Positions 1 to 7,998 of a stretch of DNA of 19,464 nucleotides are shown piece after piece (position 1 is the first letter of the stretch; every line of letters begins with the position of its first letter). Source of the DNA: Gemmatimonadota bacterium (GTDB taxonomy: Bacteria; Gemmatimonadota; Gemmatimonadetes; Gemmatimonadales; GWC2-71-9); contig QHUQ01000020.1 in the NCBI GenBank assembly GCA_003221985.1, positions 1 through 19,464 of the forward strand, written 5' to 3'. The translations under genes were made by a program, and so were the position numbers. A model generated the notes under the pieces. It did not search any database and had not been told where the DNA came from. It worked only from the letters and a program-made list of their open reading frames with translations.

Positions 1-183
1 AATGCGATCCGCGGTGCGCGGGCTGACGAGACGCAACGCGACATAGACGATGAGCCCGATGAACGCGAGCCACAGGACCGTCATCGCGAGGCCGACCAGG
101 CTGCCAAGAATGCCGAAAATCAGTTTGAGACCGAGCCATGCAACGACGGCGAGAATCGCAAACCCCAAAATGCTCCGGAACAT
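1..183 (-). CDS. Small multi-pass membrane protein, partial (C-terminus beyond window)
   Basis: The reading frame from the ATG at 183 stays open to the window edge and gives 61 residues, beginning MFRSILGFAILAVVAWLG. They form two hydrophobic stretches (about residues 4-32 and 34-52) followed by a basic RLVSPRTADR segment, so this is a small inner-membrane protein. The start is firm: GGAGGT lies 4 bases upstream, one of only two clear Shine-Dalgarno sites in the window. It is transcribed away from thiO, with 43 bases between them. I do not recognise a family and the C-terminus is missing. Confidence 0.65.
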   Translation of the reverse strand, partial: MFRSILGFAILAVVAWLGLKLIFGILGSLVGLAMTVLWLAFIGLIVYVALRLVSPRTADRI

Positions 184-187
184 GATT

Positions 188-193
188 ACCTCC
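188..193 (-). promoter_or_regulatory. Shine-Dalgarno site of the small membrane protein
   Basis: GGAGGT on the minus strand, 4 bases before the ATG at 183. It fixes the start of that gene. It also stands out because most other starts in this window have no recognisable Shine-Dalgarno sequence. Confidence 0.75.
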
Positions 194-226
194 GTGGTGT
201 CCGGTGCGTCCGCAGCGTACGCCTAA

Positions 227-1333
227 ATGTCGCACAAAGTTTCGTCTTGTGAAGTCTTAGTCGCGGGCGGCGGCATCATCGGCGCCGCCTGCGCCCGTGC
301 CCTCGCACTGCGTGGCCTGCGTGTCCTGATTTGTGAGCCGGGCCCTGAGCCGGCTGCGGCATCCGCGGCGTCGGCAGGGATACTGGGCCCGCAAATCGAG
401 CGCACGGATGAAGCTCTGCGTGCTCTGGGATTGCGCGCCCGCGACCTCTACGACACCCTGGCGTCCGCACTCGCCGAAACCACAGGCATCGACATCGGGC
501 TCTGGCGCGAAGGGATCGCTTCCCTGGCGTTCGAGGAGACCGATGCAGAGCGGCTGCGCGACGCCGTCGCCCACCAGCGCCAGGCGGGACTGCGCTGCGA
601 TTGGCTGGAGCCGGCGGACGTCGCGGACCGATTCCCCGCTACTGCACCCTGTCTCGGCGCCATGTTTGCGCCCGAAGACGGAGCGGTGGACGCGCCCGCG
701 CTGGCTCGCGCCTTGCGCGCCGACGCGCAGCGCTGCGGCGTACGGACACTCAACGCACGGGTGAACCGTCTCACCACGATTCTGGGCCGCGCGACGGGCG
801 TCGAGACGACGGCCGGCAAGATCAAGGCGGAGCACGTGATCATCGCGGCCGGCGCGTGGTCGACGGCGATCGAGCACCTGCCGCGACGGCTACCCGTCGA
901 ACCCGTTCGAGGACAAATGGCAGCCGCGCCGTGGCCGGCCGACATGCCGCGTACGGTCCTTTACTATGACCACGGCTACGTGCTCGCGCGCGGTGGTGAG
1001 GCAATCTTCGGCAGCACCATGGAACGCGTGGGATTCGACGGCGGAGTTACGCAGGCAGGAATAGCGGAGATCGTGGCGGCAGCACAACGCCTGCTGCCTC
1101 ACCTGCCTTCGGTCCCGACGCGCACGTGGGCGGGGCTGCGGCCCCTGACGCCCGACGGACGCCCCATTGTCGGCCCCGATCCCGAGGTACGGGGGTTGTG
1201 GTACGCCACTGGGCATGGGCGCAACGGCGTGCTGCTGGCCGCGCTCACCGGCGAGATCATCGTAAATCTGATCACTACAGGAGCATCCGAGATAGAGATT
1301 GCCTCTCTCGCCCCGGAGCGATTTACTTCCTAG
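227..1333 (+). CDS. thiO: FAD-dependent glycine/D-amino-acid oxidase, ThiO type
   Basis: A 368-residue cytosolic flavoprotein of the DAO family. The N-terminal dinucleotide-binding motif GGGIIG is at residues 14-19. Near the C-terminus are AGLRP (Arg about 305) and GHGRNG (329-334), matching the carboxylate-binding arginines and the HFRNG-like motif of bacterial glycine oxidase. Enzymes of this family oxidise glycine to an imine that supplies the thiazole of thiamine; closely related D-amino-acid oxidases cannot be excluded. Length is normal for ThiO. No thiamine gene or TPP riboswitch is adjacent, so the thiamine role rests on family resemblance. The ATG at 227 has no Shine-Dalgarno site. 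The stop is 1 base before the next gene, suggesting a two-gene operon. Confidence 0.8.
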   Translation: MSHKVSSCEVLVAGGGIIGAACARALALRGLRVLICEPGPEPAAASAASAGILGPQIERTDEALRALGLRARDLYDTLASALAETTGIDIGLWREGIASLAFEETDAERLRDAVAHQRQAGLRCDWLEPADVADRFPATAPCLGAMFAPEDGAVDAPALARALRADAQRCGVRTLNARVNRLTTILGRATGVETTAGKIKAEHVIIAAGAWSTAIEHLPRRLPVEPVRGQMAAAPWPADMPRTVLYYDHGYVLARGGEAIFGSTMERVGFDGGVTQAGIAEIVAAAQRLLPHLPSVPTRTWAGLRPLTPDGRPIVGPDPEVRGLWYATGHGRNGVLLAALTGEIIVNLITTGASEIEIASLAPERFTS

Positions 1334-1334
1334 G

Positions 1335-2336
1335 ATGTTTGTCAGCTGTGCCTTCTGCAATGCGTCGTTTGACGGTGATGGCGGCCCATCAGGACTCGGC
1401 GTCGGACGCCGCATTGCGTTCGACGAGTGGAAGGGCCGGTTGTGGGTCGTTTGTCCGCGCTGCAGTCGCTGGAACCTCACCCCGTTCGATGACCGGCTGG
1501 AGCGCATCGAGGCCGTGGCGAGCGCCGCCAGCCAGGGGCGTGTCGCAGCATCCACCGATCAGGTCGCGCTGATTCGCTGGGAACGCTACGACTTCGTGCG
1601 CGTGGGCAAGCCGCCGCGCCTGGAGCTCGCGACGTGGCGCTACGGCGAACGGCTGCGCAACCGCCAACGTGAGCGCATGAAAGTCGTCGTTCCCCTCACG
1701 GTCGCCGCGGTTGGCCTGGGAATCGCCGCCAACGTAGCGGCGGGCGGCGGATTCGGGATGCTCGTGTGGAACATCCACCGGCTGGCGGACTGGATCTACT
1801 TGCGCATGGTCGGCGGCCGCAAGGTGTCTTTGGTCGAGCCGCCGATCTGCGCGCACTGCGGCAGCGTGATGCAGCTGCGGGCGCGTCACGTCCAGTTTGC
1901 GCGCCTCGTCCCCGATCGCCACGCCGACATGGCGGTCGTCGTGAGTTGCCCGCACTGCCACACTGAGGGGGCGCAGCTCATGGCAACCGAGGCCACGCAC
2001 GTGCTGCGGCAGGGCCTGACCTATCTGAATCTGAAGCGCGGCGGCCGGCGTCGCGCCGAGGACGCGGCGCGCGAAGTGGACCAGATCGGCGGCCCCGATC
2101 ACCTGGTGCGCGATATCGCACGACGCGAGCTCACGCTGCGAAACTTGCGGCCCGAGCGCGGGCTTGCCCTCGAGATGGCCGTGGACGAACGAGCGGAGGT
2201 CGAAGAGCTCGAGCGACAGTGGAAGGAAGCGGAAGAACTGGCCGATATCGCCGATGGGACGTTGGGCACAGCAACAGAGGTCGAGGACGAGTTGAGGAGG
2301 CTGAAAAACAGGGACGGGAATCAACCGTCTGGTTGA
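1335..2336 (+). CDS. Double zinc-ribbon, membrane-anchored hypothetical protein
   Basis: The 333-residue product is of unknown function. Two treble-clef or ribbon-like cysteine sets are visible: C5xxC8 with C40xxC43 (CPRC), and C172xxC175 (CAHC) with C205xxC208 (CPHC). Each probably holds one zinc. Between them lies one hydrophobic stretch (about 117-146), so the protein may be anchored in the membrane. The last 90 residues are rich in E, R and L and look like a coiled coil. I chose ATG 1335, 1 base after the thiO stop, because it begins right at the first zinc knuckle; an upstream ATG at 1299 would overlap thiO by 35 bases. No enzymatic motif was recognised. Confidence 0.7.
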   Translation: MFVSCAFCNASFDGDGGPSGLGVGRRIAFDEWKGRLWVVCPRCSRWNLTPFDDRLERIEAVASAASQGRVAASTDQVALIRWERYDFVRVGKPPRLELATWRYGERLRNRQRERMKVVVPLTVAAVGLGIAANVAAGGGFGMLVWNIHRLADWIYLRMVGGRKVSLVEPPICAHCGSVMQLRARHVQFARLVPDRHADMAVVVSCPHCHTEGAQLMATEATHVLRQGLTYLNLKRGGRRRAEDAAREVDQIGGPDHLVRDIARRELTLRNLRPERGLALEMAVDERAEVEELERQWKEAEELADIADGTLGTATEVEDELRRLKNRDGNQPSG

Positions 2337-2367
2337 AAAACGGCCTACCCTGCCCCTTAAGCGGTGC

Positions 2368-2373
2368 TTATCT
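2368..2373 (+). promoter_or_regulatory. Possible -10 element for the lipA-pdh cluster
   Basis: TTATCT lies 10 bases before the lipA ATG in the 47-base gap after the zinc-ribbon gene. No Shine-Dalgarno sequence is present. A start of transcription at or just before the ATG would give a leaderless or near-leaderless mRNA. TTGAAA at 2333-2338 is too far away to be its -35 box, but would be 17 bases from CTTAAG at 2356-2361. This is weak, sequence-only evidence. Confidence 0.25.
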
Positions 2374-2383
2374 TCGTCTTTCC

Positions 2384-3295
2384 ATGGCCGCCCCCCTTGT
2401 TCAGATCCAGCCGTCTCAACCACCTCCCGCAGCCGAGGCCACTCGCAAGCCCGCCTGGCTGAAGGTGAAGGCGCCCGGCGGTCCCAACTATCTCGCGCTC
2501 AAGCACATGATGCGCGACCTCAAGCTCCACACGGTGTGCGAAGAAGCGCACTGCCCCAACATCGGGGAGTGCTGGGAGCACCGCGCCGCCACGTTCATGA
2601 TCCTCGGCGACGTGTGTACGCGGAATTGTGCGTACTGCGCCGTGGCGCACGGGACGCCGAAGCCGCTCGATAGCAACGAGCCGCAGCGCCTCGCGGCCGC
2701 GGTCGCGCAAATGGGGCTGAAACATGTCGTGATCACGAGTGTCGATCGCGACGATTTGCCGAACGGGGGCGCGGAGGTTTTCGCGGCATGCATCGCCGAG
2801 ATCCGCCGCCTGCTGCCCGAGACGTCGGTCGAGGTGCTGATTCCCGACTTCAAGGGCAACCCCGCAGCGCTCCGCCTCATCGTTGACGCCAAACCCGACA
2901 TCCTCAATCACAACCTCGAAACGATCGCCCGGCTCTATCGCATCGCCCGGCCAGGCGGCCGCTACTCGCGGGCGTTGGAGCTGCTCGAGCGCGCCAAGGA
3001 GATGCAGCCGGCGCTGCTCACCAAGTCCGGCCTGATTTGTGGCCTGGGAGAGGACTGGGACGAGCTGCTGGCTGCCATGCGCGACTTGCGCGCTGCCCGC
3101 GTCGACATCGTCACCATCGGCCAGTACCTGCGGCCATCCGATCAGCATCTGCCCATCGCGCGCTGGTACACGCCCAACGAATTCGCCGAGCTGAAGCGTT
3201 ACGGAATGTCGCTTGGCTTCCGGCATGTGGAATCCGGGCCGCTGGTCCGCTCCAGTTATCACGCGTGGGAGCAAGTGGAGGCGGCGACCGCATGA
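2384..3295 (+). CDS. lipA: Lipoyl synthase LipA
   Basis: A radical-SAM enzyme that inserts two sulfur atoms into protein-bound octanoyl groups to make lipoyl groups. In the 303-residue product the auxiliary cluster cysteines are C52, C57 and C63 (CEEAHCPNIGEC), the radical-SAM cluster is C78xxxC82xxC85 (CTRNCAYC), and the conserved C-terminal RSSYHA is at 289-294. All key residues are present and the length is normal. The start at ATG 2384 is chosen because upstream in-frame sequence overlaps the preceding gene and is not LipA-like. It ends in an ATGA overlap with pdhA. LipB is encoded in the same cluster, so lipoate synthesis and its main client are made together. Confidence 0.96.
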   Translation: MAAPLVQIQPSQPPPAAEATRKPAWLKVKAPGGPNYLALKHMMRDLKLHTVCEEAHCPNIGECWEHRAATFMILGDVCTRNCAYCAVAHGTPKPLDSNEPQRLAAAVAQMGLKHVVITSVDRDDLPNGGAEVFAACIAEIRRLLPETSVEVLIPDFKGNPAALRLIVDAKPDILNHNLETIARLYRIARPGGRYSRALELLERAKEMQPALLTKSGLICGLGEDWDELLAAMRDLRAARVDIVTIGQYLRPSDQHLPIARWYTPNEFAELKRYGMSLGFRHVESGPLVRSSYHAWEQVEAATA

Positions 3296-4287
3296 CCGCC
3301 ACCGCTCGAGCCGTGAAGGACACGGCGCAATCCGAGCTGCATCTCCGCATGCTGCGGCAGATGCTGCTGATCCGGCGCTTCGAAGAGAAAGCGGCCGAAG
3401 CGTACGCCCTCGGCAAGATCGGCGGGTTCTGCCACTTGTACATCGGACAGGAAGCAGTAGGGGTCGGCGCGCTCGCGGCGCTGCGCGATGACGACTACGT
3501 CATCTGCTCCTACCGCGAGCACGGGCAGGCGCTGATCAAGGGCATCCCCGCGAACGCGGTGATGGCGGAGCTGTTCGGCAAGGCGACGGGGTGCTCGAAA
3601 GGGAAGGGCGGCTCCATGCACCTGTTCGACGCCAAACGCAGATTCATGGGTGGTCACGGGATCGTCGGCGGCCACGTCCCCCTGGGCGCCGGGTTGGCGT
3701 TCGCGAGCAAGTACAAGGGCAGCGATCAGGTGTGCGTCTGCTTCTTTGGCGAGGCCGCGGTGAACATCGGCGCGTTCCACGAGACGTTGAACATGGCGTC
3801 CGTATGGAAGCTGCCGATCATCTTCCTGTGCGAGAACAACCGCTACGGCATGGGGACGGCATTCGAGCGCGTCGCCGCGGTGACCGACATCGTCGAGCAT
3901 GCGTGCAGCTACGACATGGCCGCGGAGCTGGTCGACGGGATGAACGCGCTGACGGTGTACGACGCGACGCGGCGCGCGGTCGAGCGGGCGCGCAAGCACA
4001 GTCATCCCACGTTGCTCGAGGTGCGCACCTATCGGTTCATGGGCCACTCGATGTCGGACCCGTTGCACGGCGTCTATCGCACCAAAGATGAAGTCGAGGA
4101 GCAGAAGGCGCGCGATCCGATCACCCAGCTGGCCGCAAAGCTGAAAGACGACGGCGTGCTCGACCAGGCGGCGCTCGATGCGCTCGACGCCGAGGTCCAC
4201 GCCGAGATCGAAGACGCGGTCAAGTTTGCCGACGACAGCCCGGATCCCGATCCCGACGAGCTGTTCACCGACGTCCTGGTCGACTGA
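3292..4287 (+). CDS. pdhA: Pyruvate dehydrogenase E1 component, alpha subunit
   Basis: The TPP-dependent alpha subunit of an alpha2beta2 E1, decarboxylating pyruvate and passing acetyl groups to the E2 lipoyl arm (331 residues). Visible landmarks are GQEAVGVGA (52-60), YREHG (74-78), GKGGSMH (104-110), GGHGIVGGHVPLGAG (120-134), the TPP region with ENN at 181-183, and a YRFMGHSMSDP phosphorylation-loop equivalent (247-257). An oddity is that the Mg-binding GDG of the TPP motif reads G153-E154-A155. It overlaps lipA by ATGA and pdhB by TGATG, so translational coupling is likely. The related branched-chain or acetoin E1 alpha is less likely given the lipA and lipB neighbours. Confidence 0.93.
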   Translation: MTATARAVKDTAQSELHLRMLRQMLLIRRFEEKAAEAYALGKIGGFCHLYIGQEAVGVGALAALRDDDYVICSYREHGQALIKGIPANAVMAELFGKATGCSKGKGGSMHLFDAKRRFMGGHGIVGGHVPLGAGLAFASKYKGSDQVCVCFFGEAAVNIGAFHETLNMASVWKLPIIFLCENNRYGMGTAFERVAAVTDIVEHACSYDMAAELVDGMNALTVYDATRRAVERARKHSHPTLLEVRTYRFMGHSMSDPLHGVYRTKDEVEEQKARDPITQLAAKLKDDGVLDQAALDALDAEVHAEIEDAVKFADDSPDPDPDELFTDVLVD

Positions 4288-5270
4288 TGGCCACGCTCAC
4301 CTACCGAGACGCATTGAATCAGGCGTTGCGCGAAGAGATGCAGCGCGATCCCAACGTCTTCCTGATGGGCGAAGAGGTGGGCGTCTATCAAGGCGCGTAC
4401 AAGGTGAGCCGCGGCCTGCTGGAGGAGTTCGGGCCGAAGCGCGTCGTGGACACGCCGATCGCGGAGCTGGGGTTCGCCGGGATCGGCGTGGGAGCGGCGA
4501 TGGGTGGGCTCCGGCCCGTCGTCGAGTTCATGACCTGGAACTTTGCGCTGCTCGCGCTCGATCAGATCGTGAATTCCGCCGCGAAGATGCGGTACATGTC
4601 GGGCGGCCAGCTCTCCATGCCGATCGTGTTCCGCGGTCCCAACGGCGCGGCGCTGCAACTGTCGTCACAGCACTCGCAGGCATGGGAGAGCTGGCTCGCC
4701 CATATCCCCGGGCTGAAGGTCGTCGCGCCGGCGACGCCCGCCGACGCGAAGGGCCTGCTCAAGTCGGCGATTCGTGACAACAACCCGGTCATCGTGCTCG
4801 AAGGCGAAATGCTGTACAACGTGAAGGGCGAAGTGCCCGACGGGGAGCACATCGTCCCCATCGGGCGCGCCGATATCAAGCGCGAGGGCAACGACGTGAC
4901 GCTGGTGTGCCACTCGAAGACACTCAGCGTCGCGCTCAAGGCGGCGGAGCAGCTCGCCCAGGATAACGTGTCGGCCGAAGTGCTCGACCTGCGGTCGCTG
5001 CGCCCCATCGATGAAGCGGCGATTCTCGATTCGGTCAGGAAAACGAACCGCGCCGTCGTGGTGGAAGAAGGATGGCCGCACAGTGGCATCGGGGCACAGA
5101 TCGTCGACATCATCCAGCGCGACGGCTTCGATGACCTCGACGCCCCCGTGCAACGCGTTACGCAGGCCGACGTCCCGATGCCCTACAACAAACTGCTCGA
5201 GCGCGCCGCGAAAGCGTCGCCCGAAAAAGTGGTGGCGGCGGCACGCAAGGTCCTGTACCTCGATGCTTAG
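4287..5270 (+). CDS. pdhB: Pyruvate dehydrogenase E1 component, beta subunit
   Basis: The transketolase-like beta subunit pairing with PdhA (327 residues). The N-terminal pyrimidine-binding domain carries GEEVG (28-32), the TPP-activating glutamate E60 in DTPIAELGFAG, and H129 in SSQHSQ, matching a conserved active-site histidine. The C-terminal transketolase domain has LVCHSKTL, EVLDLRSLRPID and VVEEGWPHSGIGAQI. It is complete and of normal length. Its ATG shares one base with the pdhA stop (TGATG), implying balanced synthesis of the two subunits. A 25-base gap separates it from pdhC. Confidence 0.95.
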   Translation: MATLTYRDALNQALREEMQRDPNVFLMGEEVGVYQGAYKVSRGLLEEFGPKRVVDTPIAELGFAGIGVGAAMGGLRPVVEFMTWNFALLALDQIVNSAAKMRYMSGGQLSMPIVFRGPNGAALQLSSQHSQAWESWLAHIPGLKVVAPATPADAKGLLKSAIRDNNPVIVLEGEMLYNVKGEVPDGEHIVPIGRADIKREGNDVTLVCHSKTLSVALKAAEQLAQDNVSAEVLDLRSLRPIDEAAILDSVRKTNRAVVVEEGWPHSGIGAQIVDIIQRDGFDDLDAPVQRVTQADVPMPYNKLLERAAKASPEKVVAAARKVLYLDA

Positions 5271-5295
5271 CCCCTTCGCCTCTTAGCCCCCTGCT

Positions 5296-6552
5296 ATGGC
5301 CACCAAAGTCCACATGGAGGCGCTGTCGCCCACGATGGAGGAGGGGCGCCTCGTGAAGTGGACGAAGCACGAGGGCGATGCCGTGAAGTCGGGCGAGACG
5401 CTGGCCGAGGTCGAGACCGACAAGGCCGTGATGGAATTGGTCGCGCGCGCCGATGGCCAGCTCATCAAGGTCATGGTGCCCGAGGGGACGACCGTGCCGG
5501 TGGGCAACGTCGTCGCGTGGATCGGGAAGCCTGGTGAGAAAGTCGATGGAGCTGGGAGTCAGGAGTCGGGAGCTGGGGCGGCGAAGGCTGCCCCTGCCGC
5601 TGCCGAACCGAAAGCAGCCCCGGCGCCTGTTCGCACGCCAACCGCAGCAACCCCTGCACCGGTTTCTGTTCCAGCAGAGGCGACACGTGTAAAGGCTTCC
5701 CCGCTCGCGAAACGCATCGCGAAGGATGCAGGAGTCGATCTCAAGTTGGTTCAGGGATCGGGTCCGGGCGGACGTGTGATCAAACGCGACGTCGAAGGAG
5801 GAGCAATCCAAGCTCAAGCGGCTGCAGCCCCCGCTCCTAGCTCCCGACTCCCAACTCCTGGTGTTCCGTACGAGGACATCCCCCTTACGCAGATCCGCAA
5901 GACGATCGCCAAGCGTCTGGTCGCGTCGATCGGCCCGATTCCGCATTTCTTCCTCACCACCGAGATCGACATGGAGCGCGCCGCCGAAGCCCGCGAGGCG
6001 CTTAACCGGCAGCTCGGCGAGGACGGGGGGAAGATCTCGTTCAACGACATCGTCATCAAAGCCGTGGCGCTGGCGCTGGTGCGCCATCGCGCCTGCAACG
6101 CCTGGTTCCAGGAAGATCACATCCGCTACTGGAACGACGTGCACGTCGGCATGGCCGTCGCGATCGAGGACGGCCTGATCACGCCGGTCATCCGGAATGC
6201 CGACATCAAGACGTTGAGCGAGATCGGCGCCGAGGCACGCGAGCTCGCGGGACGGGCGCGCAATCGTCGCCTCAAGCCCGAGGAATACACCGGCGCCACG
6301 TTCAGCGTGTCGAACCTCGGCATGTTCGATATCGATCAGTTCACCGCGGTGATCAACCCACCCGAGGCCGGCATCGTCGCCATCGGCACCATCGTGCCCA
6401 AGGCCGTGCCCGACGGGGATCGCGTCGTGGTGCGGCGGCGCCTGCGCGTCACGATGAGCTGCGATCACCGCGTGATCGACGGGGCGACCGGCGCGGCGTT
6501 CCTGAAAACGCTGAAACAGATGCTGGAGAATCCATTGGCGATGTTGTTGTAA
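5296..6552 (+). CDS. pdhC: Pyruvate dehydrogenase E2, dihydrolipoamide acetyltransferase
   Basis: The core of the complex, moving acetyl from E1 to CoA (418 residues). A single lipoyl domain (1-80) has the lipoylated K43 in ETDKAVME. An Ala/Pro-rich linker follows, then a peripheral-subunit-binding domain (about 133-168, ASPLAKRIAKDAGVDL to GGRVIKRDV), a second linker (about 169-190), and the catalytic trimer domain with H391 and D395 in DHRVIDG. Both linkers contain G-rich heptad repeats in opposite orientation (5547-5581 and 5832-5859), reading SQESGAG in the first and PSSRLPTP in the second. The domains themselves are intact, so activity should not be affected. Confidence 0.95.
   Translation: MATKVHMEALSPTMEEGRLVKWTKHEGDAVKSGETLAEVETDKAVMELVARADGQLIKVMVPEGTTVPVGNVVAWIGKPGEKVDGAGSQESGAGAAKAAPAAAEPKAAPAPVRTPTAATPAPVSVPAEATRVKASPLAKRIAKDAGVDLKLVQGSGPGGRVIKRDVEGGAIQAQAAAAPAPSSRLPTPGVPYEDIPLTQIRKTIAKRLVASIGPIPHFFLTTEIDMERAAEAREALNRQLGEDGGKISFNDIVIKAVALALVRHRACNAWFQEDHIRYWNDVHVGMAVAIEDGLITPVIRNADIKTLSEIGAEARELAGRARNRRLKPEEYTGATFSVSNLGMFDIDQFTAVINPPEAGIVAIGTIVPKAVPDGDRVVVRRRLRVTMSCDHRVIDGATGAAFLKTLKQMLENPLAMLL
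5547..5581 (+). repeat. G-rich heptad repeat in first pdhC linker
   Basis: Five 7-base units: TGGAGCT, GGGAGTC, AGGAGTC, GGGAGCT, GGGGCGG. They encode the flexible segment between lipoyl and subunit-binding domains. They are the same family as the copies at 5832, 9758 and 10297. Confidence 0.85.
5832..5859 (-). repeat. G-rich heptad repeat (inverted) in second pdhC linker
   Basis: Four 7-base units read on the minus strand: AGGAGTT, GGGAGTC, GGGAGCT, AGGAGCG. The minus strand shares an 18-base exact word, GGAGTCGGGAGCTAGGAG, with the copy at 9758-9785. It lies between the subunit-binding and catalytic domains of E2. Confidence 0.85.
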
Positions 6553-6556
6553 CGAT

Positions 6557-6584
6557 GTAGCGGCGCAGCATGCTGCGCCCCTAC
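6557..6584. repeat. 28-base palindrome between pdhC and lpd (REP-like)
   Basis: Left arm GTAGCGGCGCAGCA and right arm TGCTGCGCCCCTAC are inverted repeats matching at 13 of 14 positions (mismatch at 6561/6580) with no spacer. In RNA it would form a strong GC-rich hairpin 22 bases before the lpd start. It looks like an extragenic palindromic element; it lacks a U-tract and so is not a classic terminator. It may stabilise the upstream mRNA or set E3 apart from E1 and E2. Confidence 0.8.
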
Positions 6585-6606
6585 GAAAATCGAACCGGGA
6601 CAAATC

Positions 6607-7998
6607 GTGGCGAGTCAATTTGACGTCATTGTGTTAGGCGGCGGCCCCGCAGGCTATATCTGCGCGATTCGGAGCGCCCAACTCGGCCTCAGCACGGCCG
6701 TCGTGGAACGGGAGAAACTGGGCGGGGTGTGCGTCAACATTGGCTGCATCCCGACCAAAGCCCTGCTGCATTCCGCGTACATCGCCAGCCTGCTGAAGGA
6801 ATCGAAGGACTTCGGCGTGGAGGCGAGCGGCGTCAAAACCGACTACGGCGTCGCGATGAAACGCTCGCGCCGCGTGAGCGATCAGAACTCGAAAGGCGTC
6901 GAGTTCCTGATGAAGAAGCACAAGATCACCGTCATCAAAGGCACGGGCGTGGTGCAGCCCGGGAAGAAGGTGAAGGTCGGCAGCGACGTGCACGACGCAA
7001 AAAAGGCCGTCGTCATCGCTACCGGCTCCCGCGTGAAGGGCATTCCGCAGATCGGCCTGGAAATCAACAAGACGACGGTGATCTCGTCGGATGAAGCGCT
7101 GCTGCTCGAGCGGGTGCCGGACTCACTCGCCATCATCGGCGCCGGGGCCGTCGGCATGGAGTTCGCCGACATCTTCCAGGCGTTTGGGGTGAAGATCACG
7201 CTCATCGAAGCCCTGCCCCGCATTCTTCCCATCGAGGACGCGGAGGCGTCGGACGTGCTCACCAAGAGCTACCGCAAGCGCGGTATCGACGTCATCGCCG
7301 CCGCCAAAATCACGAAAGCGACCGTGGGCAAAGACAAGGTCACACTCGACGTCGAGGCTGGGAGCGAGAAGAAGCAGGTGGTGGCAGGGGCGGTGCTGAT
7401 GGCCGCGGGGCGTGCCGTGAACACAGAGAATATCGGCCTCAAGGAATGCGGCATTCAGCTGACCGACCGCGGCTTCATCAAGGTGGACAAGAATCTCCAG
7501 ACGACGGCGCCGGGGTACTACGCGATCGGCGACGTGGCGGGGCCGCCGATGCTGGCGCACAAGGGGTTTCGCGAAGGCGCGGTGGCCGCCGAGCTCATCG
7601 CGGGCCAGAAGCCGCATCCCATCAAGTACGATAACGTACCGAGCGTGACCTATTGTCATCCCGAAGTCGCCAGCATCGGCCTGACGGAAGATCAGTGCAA
7701 GGAACAGAAGCTCGACTATGTGGCCGGCAAATTCCCGTTTTCCGCGAACGGCCGGGCACGCGGGACGGGGGAAACGGAAGGCTTCGTGAAGATCCTGCGC
7801 GACAAGAAATACGGCGAAATCCTGGGCGCGCACATCGTCGGCGCGCATGCGTCCGAAATGATCCACGAGCTGGCCGTGGCGCGCGAGAACGAATACACCG
7901 TCGAAGAAATCGATCTCGCGATTCACGCACATCCCACGATGTCGGAAGCGATCGGCGAGGCGGCGCTCGATTCGCTGGGGCGCGTCCTGCACATTTGA
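6607..7998 (+). CDS. lpd: Dihydrolipoyl dehydrogenase (E3)
   Basis: A flavoprotein that reoxidises dihydrolipoyl groups with NAD+ (463 residues). The FAD motif GGGPAG is at 11-16, the redox disulfide C42-C47 in GGVCVNIGCIPTK, the NAD-binding GAGAVGMEF in the middle, the second FAD motif YYAIGDVAG, and the C-terminal dimerisation domain has the active-site H442 and E447 in HAHPTMSE. It is complete. The start is GTG at 6607, which gives the expected few residues before the FAD motif; no good Shine-Dalgarno site is seen. It follows pdhC by 54 bases holding a palindrome and overlaps the next gene by TTGA. It could also serve other lipoyl complexes. Confidence 0.96.
   Translation: MASQFDVIVLGGGPAGYICAIRSAQLGLSTAVVEREKLGGVCVNIGCIPTKALLHSAYIASLLKESKDFGVEASGVKTDYGVAMKRSRRVSDQNSKGVEFLMKKHKITVIKGTGVVQPGKKVKVGSDVHDAKKAVVIATGSRVKGIPQIGLEINKTTVISSDEALLLERVPDSLAIIGAGAVGMEFADIFQAFGVKITLIEALPRILPIEDAEASDVLTKSYRKRGIDVIAAAKITKATVGKDKVTLDVEAGSEKKQVVAGAVLMAAGRAVNTENIGLKECGIQLTDRGFIKVDKNLQTTAPGYYAIGDVAGPPMLAHKGFREGAVAAELIAGQKPHPIKYDNVPSVTYCHPEVASIGLTEDQCKEQKLDYVAGKFPFSANGRARGTGETEGFVKILRDKKYGEILGAHIVGAHASEMIHELAVARENEYTVEEIDLAIHAHPTMSEAIGEAALDSLGRVLHI

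Noticed and set aside
184..226. TPP riboswitch before thiO
   Set aside because: Only 43 bases lie between divergent starts, too few for the aptamer, and no conserved riboswitch core is seen.
1314..1318. GGAG as ribosome site for the zinc-ribbon gene
   Set aside because: It lies 16 bases before the ATG, too far to act as a normal Shine-Dalgarno site.
2219..2383. Longer lipA N-terminus from an upstream ATG
   Set aside because: These residues overlap the zinc-ribbon gene in another frame and resemble no LipA; ATG 2384 gives the family length.
5158..6618. 486-codon minus-strand open frame opposite pdhC
   Set aside because: The plus strand encodes a complete E2 with all catalytic residues; the antisense product has no domain signature.
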